64,000 nucleotides of DNA from Salinicola acroporae (GTDB taxonomy: Bacteria > Pseudomonadota > Gammaproteobacteria > Pseudomonadales > Halomonadaceae), in assembly GCF_003206615.1 (NCBI RefSeq), contig NZ_PZJW01000002.1:295803-359802 (forward strand), written 5' to 3'. Shown here piece by piece: positions 54,996-63,758 of the stretch; positions within the stretch are counted from its first letter, which is position 1, and the number at the start of each line of letters is the position of its first letter. The notes under the pieces were generated by a model. It did no database searches. It saw only the letters and a program-made list of their open reading frames with translations, and had not been told where the DNA came from. The translations under genes and the position numbers were made by a program.

Positions 54996-55520
54996 TCAGC
55001 CTGACTCGGGCCGGCGCTTGGCGCAGTGGATTCGCCACATGGTGACAAGGTTGGTGCCCAGCGCCAGCAACTCGGCGATGAAGCCACCGATCGAACCGAT
55101 GATCAGTGCGTTGGCGAGCCAGCACAGCGCCACTCCCGCCAGCAATACCCGCATCGGCAGGCCGCGCAGCAGAAACATCGCCAGGGTGCCGAAGACGGCG
55201 GCAAGCAGCGGGAAGATATCGTACCAGGAGTGCCAGGTCGCCACGGCGACCGCCACCGTCGCGATCAGCACCAGCCACATGAGCGGCTGGCGTCGCGGAA
55301 AGCGCCGTGCCAGCCAGATCCGGACGACGACCAGGCCCGACATGCCGGCCGCGACCGCCTCCCCGAACAGCAGAAAATGCACGGCGAAGGCGACATTGGC
55401 GAAGATGAGGTAGAGCAGCAGCCGATCGTCCTGGCGGCTGGCGAACGCCGCAATGATGAAGCCGAGGGCGACGAAACCGCCCAGTTGCGCGGCGATCCAG
55501 GTCGGGCTGTGTGCGTCCAT
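54996..55520 (-). CDS. YgjV-like inner membrane protein
   Basis: 174-residue protein with about six hydrophobic segments (for example GGFVALGFIIAAFAS, LLLYLIFANVAFAVHFLLFG and ALIIGSIGGFIAELLALGTNLVTMWR). The length and order match the YgjV family, whose function is unknown. CAGGAG precedes the ATG at 55520. Confidence 0.8.
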   Translation of the reverse strand: MDAHSPTWIAAQLGGFVALGFIIAAFASRQDDRLLLYLIFANVAFAVHFLLFGEAVAAGMSGLVVVRIWLARRFPRRQPLMWLVLIATVAVAVATWHSWYDIFPLLAAVFGTLAMFLLRGLPMRVLLAGVALCWLANALIIGSIGGFIAELLALGTNLVTMWRIHCAKRRPESG

Positions 55521-55730
55521 GCGACTCCTGACGGCCAAGTTCGGGATGAAGGGCGAAGCGCCTAGCGTAGGCGCAATGGCTGCACGTTTCACGCCGAGAC
55601 CTTCGGCTTCTCCGCTTCGTCATGTCGCGAGCCGGGTCCGCGCGGCAAAGTGTCGTTGCCCTGCTAAACTTCCTGGCTCGGGCTTCACCCTTCATCTCGA
55701 CTTACAGCAACCGCCCACCAGGAGAACCCC

Positions 55731-56456
55731 ATGTCCCAGAGCGATTCCCAGACCAACATCAAGACCGAATGGATCGAGATCACCGCCGAAGACGGCAAGA
55801 CCTTCAAGGCGTACCAGGCCCTTCCACACAAGGGCAAGGGCCCCGGGATCCTGTTGATCCAGGAGATCTTCGGCGTCAATGGCCATATTCGTGGCGTTGC
55901 CGAGCAGTACGCCATGGATGGCTATACCGTGATCGCACCGGACATGTTCTGGCGCGACGAGCCGGGCGTGGAACTCGGCTACGACGGTGACGACTGGAAA
56001 GCGGCGGTAGCCCACAAGCAGGCGCTGGACTACCCCACGGCGATCAGCGATCTCCGTGCCGCGATCAAGGCGCTGCGCGCGAGCCCCACCTGCGACGGCC
56101 CGGTCGCCTCGGTCGGCTACTGCATGGGCGGCGTGCTCTCCTACCTCTGCGGCCTGGATGCCGGCGTCGATGCGTCGATCTGCTACTACGCCGGCGGGGT
56201 GACCGAATACCTGCCGCGTGCCGACGAGCTCAAGGTCCCGGCCCAGTTCCACTTCGGCGCCGAGGATGACCACATCCCGCTGGAACACGTCGAACAGACA
56301 CGCCAGGCCTTCGCCGGCAACACGGATATCGAGGTCCACCTCTACGGCGGTGCGGAACACGGCTTCAACTGTTGGTCGCGGGCCAGCTACAACCAGCATG
56401 CGTCCGCGCTGGCCCATGGCCGCACGCTGACGTTCCTGGCCAGCCACACCGAGTAG
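55731..56456 (+). CDS. Dienelactone hydrolase family protein
   Basis: 241-residue alpha/beta hydrolase with nucleophile C131 in the GYCMGG motif, the acid in GAEDDH (about 179-180) and H210 in the AEHGFNCW motif, matching the Cys-Asp-His triad of dienelactone hydrolases. The conserved Glu is in LLIQEIFGVNGHIR. Acts on lactones or esters. No chlorocatechol genes are nearby, so it is probably a general hydrolase. CAGGAG precedes the ATG. Confidence 0.92.
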   Translation: MSQSDSQTNIKTEWIEITAEDGKTFKAYQALPHKGKGPGILLIQEIFGVNGHIRGVAEQYAMDGYTVIAPDMFWRDEPGVELGYDGDDWKAAVAHKQALDYPTAISDLRAAIKALRASPTCDGPVASVGYCMGGVLSYLCGLDAGVDASICYYAGGVTEYLPRADELKVPAQFHFGAEDDHIPLEHVEQTRQAFAGNTDIEVHLYGGAEHGFNCWSRASYNQHASALAHGRTLTFLASHTE

Positions 56457-56522
56457 GGCCGCACCCGGAACGTGGCGAGCGTTCCGGCGCGACGCTTGAA
56501 CGGTTGGGGGCTGATGAGCCAA

Positions 56523-56558
56523 GGCCGATATATCAGGGCCGATGCATCAGGGCCGATG
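56523..56558. repeat. Short 14-base tandem repeat over the LLM gene stop
   Basis: GGCCGATATATCAG, GGCCGATGCATCAG and a partial GGCCGATG follow one another with a 14-base period. The array spans the stop codon of the minus-strand LLM gene, so copy number would affect only its extreme 3' end. Confidence 0.6.
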
Positions 56559-57488
56559 AAAACGCGGCAGGACGTGAGCGGCCAGTTCCTCGATGACGGC
56601 GTCGGTCGACCGCTCATCGAGACCTACATTCAGCGCCACGTGGTGCACGCCCATCCCTTTGAGTGCGTCCAAGACCTCGACGAGGGCATCACGGCCGGCA
56701 CGATAGCCCAGGTCGATCGGCGTCGCCGGCGCGCCCGGATCGGCGTCGAGCTCGAGACGCATCGCCTCGCCGAATCCGCGGAATTCGCCGGGCACGCTCT
56801 GCTCTACCGCCGCCCGCCACATCCGGTAACGATCGAGCTGCTGGGCCGGTTCACGATGATAGGTCATCCAGCCGATCGCGTGGCGGGCGATCCAGTTGAC
56901 GCTCTGGCCACCCGAACCGACCGCCAGTAGCGGCACGGGCTCCGGTGGCTGCGGCCGCAGCTGGAATTCCGGAGAATCCGCCTCGCGGCGGTCGGGGACG
57001 ACTCGCTGCGGCGAGCCCAGCGCTTCTGCCACGACTTGCCAGTGATCCGCGAACAACCGCCGCCGCTCGGCGACGTCCTCGCCGAAGGCGGCAAACTCGG
57101 GCGGCCGATCGCCGGACCCCAATCCCAGGATGAAGCGACCTTCCGAAAGCGTGGCAACCGATGCCGCCGCCTTGGCGATATGCAGGGGATGCCGCAGCGT
57201 GAGCACGATGGCGCCACTGATCAGTGCGGCCCGGCTCGTTTCCACCGCCAACGCCCCCAGCCAGCTCCACGGATCCAGATGGCCAACCGGGTCGGGATAG
57301 TCGCGGCTGTTGAGCGGCACGTCTCGAATCCACAGCGCGCGAAATCCAGCAGCGTCGGCGAGTCTGGCCAAGCGCCGCTGTTCGACGACGTCGACCATCG
57401 CCTGGCCGCGCCGCATCAGCGGCAGCGTCAATCCGATCGACAACCGATCCGGCTCCCACACCCGCCGAGCGATCGCCTGTCCAAGCAT
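56547..57488 (-). CDS. LLM class flavin-dependent oxidoreductase
   Basis: 313-residue luciferase-like monooxygenase (TIM barrel, FMN or F420 type) with AGFRALWIRDVPLN, GAIVLTLRHPLHIAKAAASVATLSEGRFILGLGSGDRPPEF and SVNWIARHAIGWMTYHR. AGGAGG precedes the ATG at 57488. Single gene; substrate unknown. Confidence 0.9.
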   Translation of the reverse strand: MLGQAIARRVWEPDRLSIGLTLPLMRRGQAMVDVVEQRRLARLADAAGFRALWIRDVPLNSRDYPDPVGHLDPWSWLGALAVETSRAALISGAIVLTLRHPLHIAKAAASVATLSEGRFILGLGSGDRPPEFAAFGEDVAERRRLFADHWQVVAEALGSPQRVVPDRREADSPEFQLRPQPPEPVPLLAVGSGGQSVNWIARHAIGWMTYHREPAQQLDRYRMWRAAVEQSVPGEFRGFGEAMRLELDADPGAPATPIDLGYRAGRDALVEVLDALKGMGVHHVALNVGLDERSTDAVIEELAAHVLPRFHRP

Positions 57489-57701
57489 GATTCCCTCCTT
57501 CCCCACCGATTGACACTTGCAGACGCATCTCACGGGGGCGACTGCTGCACCATGATGCCCGGAATCCGAGCGCAGGACATGATGATAGCCGCGATCTTCG
57601 CTTGTCGTTTCACCGTACTACGACTAGGTTCCGAGAAGGCATGTCAGGACGGCATGCCACTGGCATGAAAGACTTACCATGAATCAACAGGGATAGACGC
57701 C

Positions 57702-57950
57702 ATGGGAATTATTGCGTGGATCATCTTCGGCCTGATCGCCGGAGCCATTGCCAAACTGATCATGCCGGGCAAGGATCCGGGTGGTTTCATCGTTACCATC
57801 ATTCTCGGGATTCTGGGCGCGGTCGTCGGCGGCTGGATCGGTACCGCACTCGGTTTCGGTGACGTCTCCGGTTTCAACTTCGGCAGTTTCGTGATCGCCG
57901 TGATCGGCGCGATCGTGTTGCTCGGCATCTATCGTATCGTGCGCAAGTGA
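57702..57950 (+). CDS. GlsB/YeaQ/YmgE family stress membrane protein
   Basis: 82-residue hydrophobic protein with three transmembrane segments and the glycine-rich family pattern (IIFGLIAGAIAKLIMPGKDPGGFIVTIILGILGAVVGGWIG). Members are small general-stress membrane proteins. Monocistronic by position. Confidence 0.93.
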   Translation: MGIIAWIIFGLIAGAIAKLIMPGKDPGGFIVTIILGILGAVVGGWIGTALGFGDVSGFNFGSFVIAVIGAIVLLGIYRIVRK

Positions 57951-58063
57951 CCGACCTGCGCCCGTGAAACCGAACTCCGATCGGTGGCGTTCGTCGCCAT
58001 CGACCGTCGATTGCCCAGACTCGCCCCCCTCAATGACAGCCTACTCTCAGTAAAAGACGTCCG

Positions 58064-58684
58064 ATGCCTACCGATGCTCACTTCTACGAACCCAGCCGTG
58101 GCCATGGCCTGCCGCACGATCCGTTCAACGCCATCGTCGGCCCCCGACCCATCGGCTGGATCTCCTCCCGCAGCGCCGCGGGCCATCTGAATCTCGCCCC
58201 GTACAGCTTCTTCAACGGCTTCAACTACACGCCGCCGATCGTCGGCTTCGCCAGCGTCGGTTACAAGGACAGCGTGCGCAATATCGAGGCGACCGGCGAA
58301 TTCTGCTGGCAACTGGCGACTCGTGCGTTGGCGGAGCCAATGAACGCCAGCTGCGCGGCGGTGGAACCCGAGGTGGATGAATTCGAACTCGCCGGGCTGA
58401 CGCCGGCCGCGTCGCGCGTGGTGAGCGTCCCGCATGTGAAGGAGGCCCAGGTCGTGTTCGAGTGCCGCCTGACCCAGACGCTGCAGCTACAGTCCGCCGC
58501 CGGCGACAAGCTGGAAACCTGGATGGTATTGGGTGAGGTGGTCGGCGTGCATATCGATCCGACACTACTCGAAGATGGCGTCTACCAGACCGCCGCCGCC
58601 CGGCCGATCCTGCGTGGCGGCGGTCCGGCGGACTATTTCGAGATCAGCCAGGACCAGAACTTCAAGATGTACCGGCCGAACTGA
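58064..58684 (+). CDS. Flavin reductase family protein
   Basis: 206-residue FMN-binding split-barrel protein. DPFNAIVGPRPIGWISSRSA with the conserved PRPIGW motif, then LAPYSFFNGFNYTPPIVGF and NIEATGEFCWQL are characteristic. Likely reduces or binds FMN with NAD(P)H. It is not beside a two-component monooxygenase; the nearest LLM enzyme is about 0.6 kb away on the other strand. Confidence 0.92.
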   Translation: MPTDAHFYEPSRGHGLPHDPFNAIVGPRPIGWISSRSAAGHLNLAPYSFFNGFNYTPPIVGFASVGYKDSVRNIEATGEFCWQLATRALAEPMNASCAAVEPEVDEFELAGLTPAASRVVSVPHVKEAQVVFECRLTQTLQLQSAAGDKLETWMVLGEVVGVHIDPTLLEDGVYQTAAARPILRGGGPADYFEISQDQNFKMYRPN

Positions 58685-58747
58685 CGGGCGGAGGCCAAGG
58701 GGAATGTAGTGAATCCCGGCAGTTGGTGATTCTGGCCCGAGGACGAA

Positions 58748-60343
58748 TCAGGATTGGGTGACGGGCTCGTAGAACCGCCAGGTATTGCGGCCGGCACGCT
58801 TGGCGGCATACATCGCGATGTCGGAGAACCGGACTGCCTGCTCGGCATCCTCGGTATCCAGCCCCACCATGGCGATACCGATACTGACTCCGATCACGAT
58901 TTCGATATCGCCCTCCACCTCGAACGGTTTCCGGAGGCGGTCGAGAAAACGCTCCAGCACGACCTCGACGTCACTGCGCTGGTCGCACCCTTCCAGCAGC
59001 ACGACGAACTCGTCGCCTCCCAGGCGGGCGACGTAGTCACGTTGACGCATCAGCCCGGCCAGAATGCCGCCGACATGGCACAGTGCGCGGTCGCCGACCT
59101 GATGACCGTAGCTATCGTTGATCTGCTTGAAATGATCGAAATCCAGCGTGATCAGCGCATGGCAGCGCTCCGGATACAGACGATGATGACGCGCCATCAC
59201 TGCCAGGCGGTGGTCGAAGCCCCGACGGTTGCCCAAGCCGGTCAAGGGGTCGGTCATCGCCATTTTCTCGGCGGCGTCCGCGGCTTTCTTGCGCTCGGTA
59301 ACGTCGTGCGCCACCCCTTGCAGCCGCCCCGTCTCGAGCGAGCTCAGGATCAAGCTGAACCAGCGCTGCTGCTCGCCGCTGTCCAGCGCCACTTCCCACT
59401 GGCGCTCGTACCCGCCGGCCTCGTCGTCGACGGCAAAAACGTGCGTGGCACTGTCGCCATCGCCGACCAGCGAGGCAAAAGCGACCGGGTGGCGTTCCAG
59501 ATCGGTGCCGGTCGCCATGTCGAACAGCCGCCGGAACGCGGGGTTGGCCGAGCGGACGAAGCCGGCGCTGTCGAGCTCGAAGATCCCCGCTTCCACGTTG
59601 TCGAAGATTGCCCGATAGCGGCGCTCCTCGACCTCGCGCTCGAGCCGTAGCCGCCGCTCCTCGCCCAGACTCTGGACCAAGTTGTCGATCATGGCGTTGA
59701 CGCTGATGACAAGTTGGCCGATCTCGTCGTCCTTGTTGCCGCGCGGTGCCTGCAACTGCTGTCCGGTCTCCGCCTCCAGCTCGCTCAGCCGATGCGAGAG
59801 ACCGGTGATCGGCCGGGTGACGAACCGCACCACCACCAGCACGACACAGAGCCCGATGCCGACCAACTGCAGCAGCAAGGCTCCGCCGATGAAAGTCGAG
59901 GCCTGCGACACGAGCTTGTCGATAAAGGCCTGGTCGGGCGCCACCGTGATCCGGCAGACCGACGTCCCCGGTTCGAACGGTGAGAAGACGTCTCGGACGA
60001 CACTGGGCGCCGGCTCCCCTTCCGGATCGACGCGACCGCTGGCAAGCGTCGTGCCGTCGCTGGCGTCGATGCTCACGGCGCTGACGATATTGTTGCTGAG
60101 CAGGCCATCCGTCACCTCCTGCGCCAGATGCCGGTCGCCCAGGAAGCAGCCGATCTGCGCGGTTCGCTCCACCGTCGTCAGCAGTTCCTGAATCCGTGAC
60201 TGCTGCTCCCGCTGAACGCTCTCCGCCCGCAGATAGACCGCCAGGGCGAGGAACACGACGCCCAACAGCGTGACGATCAGCAGGATGATCGCGGTCGTAC
60301 GCAGCGCTAGCCGAGTGTGCAGCAGCAACAACAGGCGAGACAT
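58748..60343 (-). CDS. Membrane diguanylate cyclase (periplasmic sensor-HAMP-PAS-GGDEF)
   Basis: 531 residues: TM1 (about 17-38), a periplasmic domain (39-150), TM2 (about 152-175), HAMP (about 172-228), PAS (about 240-350) and GGDEF. The active site is intact GGDEF at 442-446, and the inhibitory RxxD I-site is R433-D436, so c-di-GMP synthesis with product inhibition is expected. There is no EAL domain. It starts 4 bases after the periplasmic PstS-like gene, so it is its likely signalling partner. Confidence 0.92.
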   Translation of the reverse strand: MSRLLLLLHTRLALRTTAIILLIVTLLGVVFLALAVYLRAESVQREQQSRIQELLTTVERTAQIGCFLGDRHLAQEVTDGLLSNNIVSAVSIDASDGTTLASGRVDPEGEPAPSVVRDVFSPFEPGTSVCRITVAPDQAFIDKLVSQASTFIGGALLLQLVGIGLCVVLVVVRFVTRPITGLSHRLSELEAETGQQLQAPRGNKDDEIGQLVISVNAMIDNLVQSLGEERRLRLEREVEERRYRAIFDNVEAGIFELDSAGFVRSANPAFRRLFDMATGTDLERHPVAFASLVGDGDSATHVFAVDDEAGGYERQWEVALDSGEQQRWFSLILSSLETGRLQGVAHDVTERKKAADAAEKMAMTDPLTGLGNRRGFDHRLAVMARHHRLYPERCHALITLDFDHFKQINDSYGHQVGDRALCHVGGILAGLMRQRDYVARLGGDEFVVLLEGCDQRSDVEVVLERFLDRLRKPFEVEGDIEIVIGVSIGIAMVGLDTEDAEQAVRFSDIAMYAAKRAGRNTWRFYEPVTQS

Positions 60344-60347
60344 GCGA

Positions 60348-60776
60348 TCACTCGCTCAACATCAACACGACGTGCATGTCGTCGGATACCTGGGCGCCAT
60401 CGACGTAGCTCAAGGCATTCATGTTCTGGGTCACCAACTGGTGCACGTCATCGATGGTGGCGATCTGCTGCGGCGGCGATGCCTCGCCGGAAAACACCAG
60501 CCTGGCCCAGTAGGAGTTGATCTCCGCCAGATTCTTGTTGACCAGCGCCCGGTAGAAACGGGCCTTGAGCGTGGTGGAATCCACGGGCAGCGCAACGTTG
60601 CCGGTGGGAAGCTTGCGGTAGCGTCCCATGAAGATATTGACCACGTCGCTCTGGGTCAGCCGATCGATACCGCTGCCGGCATTGACCACCACCGCGATGT
60701 CGGCGCTGACGGGAACGGCAACGACCAGGGTGGCGGAGAAGGTGGAGGCGATGAGAAGCCTTTGGACTCGGTTCAT
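60348..60776 (-). CDS. Small periplasmic PstS-like (PBP superfamily) protein
   Basis: 142 residues with a signal peptide (cleavage near residue 25, PVSAD). The mature part starts IAVVVNAGSGIDRLTQSDVVNIFMGRYRKLP and includes WARLVFSGEASPPQQIATID, typical of the short proteins annotated as phosphate ABC transporter substrate-binding but lacking the full two-lobe PstS. AGGGGA is 6 bases before the ATG at 60776. No ABC permease is nearby; it sits between an outer-membrane barrel gene and a diguanylate cyclase gene. Confidence 0.85.
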   Translation of the reverse strand: MNRVQRLLIASTFSATLVVAVPVSADIAVVVNAGSGIDRLTQSDVVNIFMGRYRKLPTGNVALPVDSTTLKARFYRALVNKNLAEINSYWARLVFSGEASPPQQIATIDDVHQLVTQNMNALSYVDGAQVSDDMHVVLMLSE

Positions 60777-60786
60777 GGACATTCCC

Positions 60787-61950
60787 CTAGAAAATGAAGT
60801 CCAGACCGAGGCTGAAGACAGAACTCCAGCCCCCGTTCCAGTCACTGTCGTCTTGTCGCCACAGGAAGCCCGGGCTCCGCGTATCGATACGATCGAACTG
60901 CGCTTTCAGTGCCATGTTGGTGGTCACGTCGTAACGTGCCCCCAGCGACCAGGTCCGCTGATCGATATCGCTGTTATCGGGGTTGGTGGACGATGTCTCG
61001 ACGCGGGATGCCACCACATAGGGTGTTACCCGGTCGATGCGATATCCCACCGAGACGAAGCCCGAGTCGATCTGTCCCTCGTGGCGGCTGGTCTGGCTGC
61101 GGTTCCACATCACCTGAACCTGCAGCGGGCCGCGATCATAGAGCGTTCCCAGGGAGAATAACCGAATCCGGTCGAAGCCAAAGATATCGCCAAGAACGGT
61201 ATCCGCATCGAGAGCGAGAAACGGGATCTGCTCGATCTGGTCGGCTACGCTGCCCGAAAAGCCGACATCGGAGTGGACTTCGGTATAGCTGGTCCGGAAT
61301 CGCCACGGCCCCGTCTCGTAGTCGACATGACCACCGTAGACGCTGTCGACATCGAAATCCGCGGAGAGGTCGTCGATCAGATAGATCTTGCTGCTCGAGC
61401 GCCCGGCATAGAGCTTGAGCAGCAACAGGTCGCTGCCGACCGGCTGCTTGAAGGTGACATCGCCGCCATCGATATGGGTCAGTTGCAGGATGCCGAAGTG
61501 ATCCACCGGCGGCCGCGCCCATGGGTAGGCGTAACCGACGTAGCGCGAGTCGGCGAGCTGATACACGTCCCACCCCAGCCGCCCGACGCGCAACTGAACG
61601 CTGGGATCCGGCCGGTAACGCAGGAACGCCCAACTCACCTCGGGGCGATAGTTGCCGTCCTGTCCATAGCGGCTGATGCCCTGCACCACCGCATCCAGCT
61701 CATCGGTAAAGCGATAGCCGACCTGGGCGCCGAGCAGCCAATCGTTGCGCGCGCTCCAGCCCTTGTCAGCGCCCTTGGGCTGGCTGATGTCGCGAATGAA
61801 GCCAGCATCGCCCTGATTGCTGTGTACCAGCCCCAGGGTGCCGAAGCCGCTGAACGTCAGTCGGCCATCGTCCGTCAGCGGCCGGGCCTCGGCGACGACG
61901 CTCGTCACCGACAGCATCAGCCCCAGGCAGACCGGAAGTAATCGTCTCAT
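60787..61950 (-). CDS. Outer-membrane beta-barrel (porin-like) protein
   Basis: 387 residues with a signal peptide (cleavage near residue 22, VAEAR), many alternating amphipathic strands (GAQVGYRFTDELDAVVQGIS, WSLGARYDVTTNMALKAQFD) and a C-terminal aromatic residue (GLDFIF) as the BAM signal. Resembles short-chain porin-like proteins. GGAG precedes the ATG. First gene of the three-gene operon with the PstS-like and GGDEF genes; 10 bases separate it from the next. Confidence 0.82.
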   Translation of the reverse strand: MRRLLPVCLGLMLSVTSVVAEARPLTDDGRLTFSGFGTLGLVHSNQGDAGFIRDISQPKGADKGWSARNDWLLGAQVGYRFTDELDAVVQGISRYGQDGNYRPEVSWAFLRYRPDPSVQLRVGRLGWDVYQLADSRYVGYAYPWARPPVDHFGILQLTHIDGGDVTFKQPVGSDLLLLKLYAGRSSSKIYLIDDLSADFDVDSVYGGHVDYETGPWRFRTSYTEVHSDVGFSGSVADQIEQIPFLALDADTVLGDIFGFDRIRLFSLGTLYDRGPLQVQVMWNRSQTSRHEGQIDSGFVSVGYRIDRVTPYVVASRVETSSTNPDNSDIDQRTWSLGARYDVTTNMALKAQFDRIDTRSPGFLWRQDDSDWNGGWSSVFSLGLDFIF

Positions 61951-62192
61951 GCAGCATCTCCGGCGGCGCGTTCGACCTGTCGCCGTCGCAAAGAAAAATT
62001 AGGTTCGCGGGTAACATTGTCGGCAGGCCGGCGTCTTTCTGAAGGGTCGATTAGCCGAGGTTCGATGATTCAGATCCCGATACTGCGGGGGCGCGGGGAA
62101 CTCGGCGTGTTAGACTTTGTCATTAAACGCCCGGTGGTCAGAGCCTGGTTGGCGACGCCCTATTTCTTTTCCCGGATGGAGTCAGGCGCTCA

Positions 62193-63755
62193 ATGTCTTT
62201 GGAAGAACTGCACCTCAATCTGCGCAACCTCACGCCCGAGGACTACCCGCAGCTCAAGCGACTGATGGATGCCGTCTACGACGACATCGGCGGCGCCTGG
62301 TCGAAGCTCACGATCGACAAGCTGATCGGCGAGTTCGCCGACGGCCAGATCATCATCGAGGACGACGGCAAGATCGTCGGTGTCGCGCTGACGGTGCTGG
62401 TCGACTACGACCGCTTCTCCAACCCGCACAAGTACGACGAATTGATCGGGCATCGCGAGATCATCCTCAACGACGCCAACGGCGACGCGCTCTACGGGCT
62501 CGACGTCTTGATCGATCCGGCCTACCGCGGCTATCGCCTTGGCCGACGCCTCTACGAAGCCCGCAAGGACCTGTGCCGCTCGATGAACCTGCGCGCGATT
62601 CTCGCCGGCGGCAGGATTCCCAATTACCACCAGCACGCCGACGAGATGACCCCCGCCGAGTACATCGATCGGGTCGCGCGCAAGGAGTTCTACGACCCGA
62701 TCCTGTCGTTCCAGTTGGCCAACGATTTCCTGGTCAAGCGCCTGCTGACCAAGTATCTGCCCGAAGACGAGAAGTCGATGGGCTACGCCACCCTGCTCGA
62801 ATGGAACAACATCCTCTATGAACCGGCCAGCCGGATCATAGAGACCCGCCGCACCCAGGTTCGCGTCGGCGCGGTGCAGTGGCAGATGCGCGAATTCGAC
62901 TCGGTGGAAGCGGTGCTGCAGCAGGTCGAGTTCTACGTCGACGCGATCTCCGACTACCAGAGCGATTTCGCGGTCTTCCCGGAGCTGTTCAACACCCCGC
63001 TGATGGGGTTGACCGACCAGACCGATCAGGTCGCCGCGATCCAATTCCTGGCCGGCTTCACCGAGCGCTTCAAGACCGAGATCTCGCGCATGGCGATCTC
63101 CTACAACATCAACATCGTGGCCGGTTCGATGGTCGAGCTGGGCGAGGATGGCAAGCTCTACAACGTTGCCTACCTGTGCCACCGCGACGGCGAGATCGAT
63201 CGCCAGGCCAAGCTGCACATCACCCCACAGGAGCGGCGCGACTGGGTGGTCGAGGGCGGCGATGAGCTGCAGGTGTTCGAGACCGATGCCGGCCGTGTCG
63301 GCATCCTGATCTGCTACGACGTGGAGTTCCCGGAGCTGCCGCGGCTGCTGGCCGAGCAGGACATGGATATCCTGATCGTGCCGTTCTGGACCGATACCAA
63401 GAACAGCTACCTGCGGGTGCGCCACTGCGCCCAGGCCCGCGCGATCGAGAACGAGTGCTACGTGGTGGTCTGCGGCAGCGTCGGCAACGTGCCCTCGATC
63501 GAGAACCTGGACATCCAGTACGCCCAGTCATCGGTGTTCTCGCCGTCGGACTTCGCCTTCCCCCACGATGCGGTGCTGTCGGAAACCACGCCCAACACCG
63601 AAATGGTGATGTTCTCGGATCTCGACCTGACCAAGCTCAAGCTGGTGCGCTCCGAAGGCGCGGTGACCAACCTCAAGGATCGCCGTCTCGACCTGTTCGA
63701 TCTGCGCCTGCGCGACTGGTCGTGGAAATCCGGGGCGCGCCAGGAAGAGAACTGA
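62193..63755 (+). CDS. GNAT N-acetyltransferase / nitrilase (carbon-nitrogen hydrolase) fusion
   Basis: 520 residues: an N-terminal GNAT domain (about 8-200; YGLDVLIDPAYRGYRLGRRLYEARKDL) fused to a carbon-nitrogen hydrolase (about 220-510). The nitrilase triad is intact: E264 (VFPELFN), K340 (RQAKLHIT) and C374 (LICYDVEFPE). Such fusions are widespread but their substrate is not established. Divergent from the barrel operon. Confidence 0.92.
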   Translation: MSLEELHLNLRNLTPEDYPQLKRLMDAVYDDIGGAWSKLTIDKLIGEFADGQIIIEDDGKIVGVALTVLVDYDRFSNPHKYDELIGHREIILNDANGDALYGLDVLIDPAYRGYRLGRRLYEARKDLCRSMNLRAILAGGRIPNYHQHADEMTPAEYIDRVARKEFYDPILSFQLANDFLVKRLLTKYLPEDEKSMGYATLLEWNNILYEPASRIIETRRTQVRVGAVQWQMREFDSVEAVLQQVEFYVDAISDYQSDFAVFPELFNTPLMGLTDQTDQVAAIQFLAGFTERFKTEISRMAISYNINIVAGSMVELGEDGKLYNVAYLCHRDGEIDRQAKLHITPQERRDWVVEGGDELQVFETDAGRVGILICYDVEFPELPRLLAEQDMDILIVPFWTDTKNSYLRVRHCAQARAIENECYVVVCGSVGNVPSIENLDIQYAQSSVFSPSDFAFPHDAVLSETTPNTEMVMFSDLDLTKLKLVRSEGAVTNLKDRRLDLFDLRLRDWSWKSGARQEEN

Positions 63756-63758
63756 TCG

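Noticed and set aside
60348-60776. PstS of a phosphate ABC importer
   Set aside because: Too short for a two-lobe PstS and no pstCAB genes are nearby.
62190-63425. 411-residue open frame opposite the GNAT-nitrilase gene
   Set aside because: The plus strand has an intact Glu-Lys-Cys triad; the antisense frame is a shadow.
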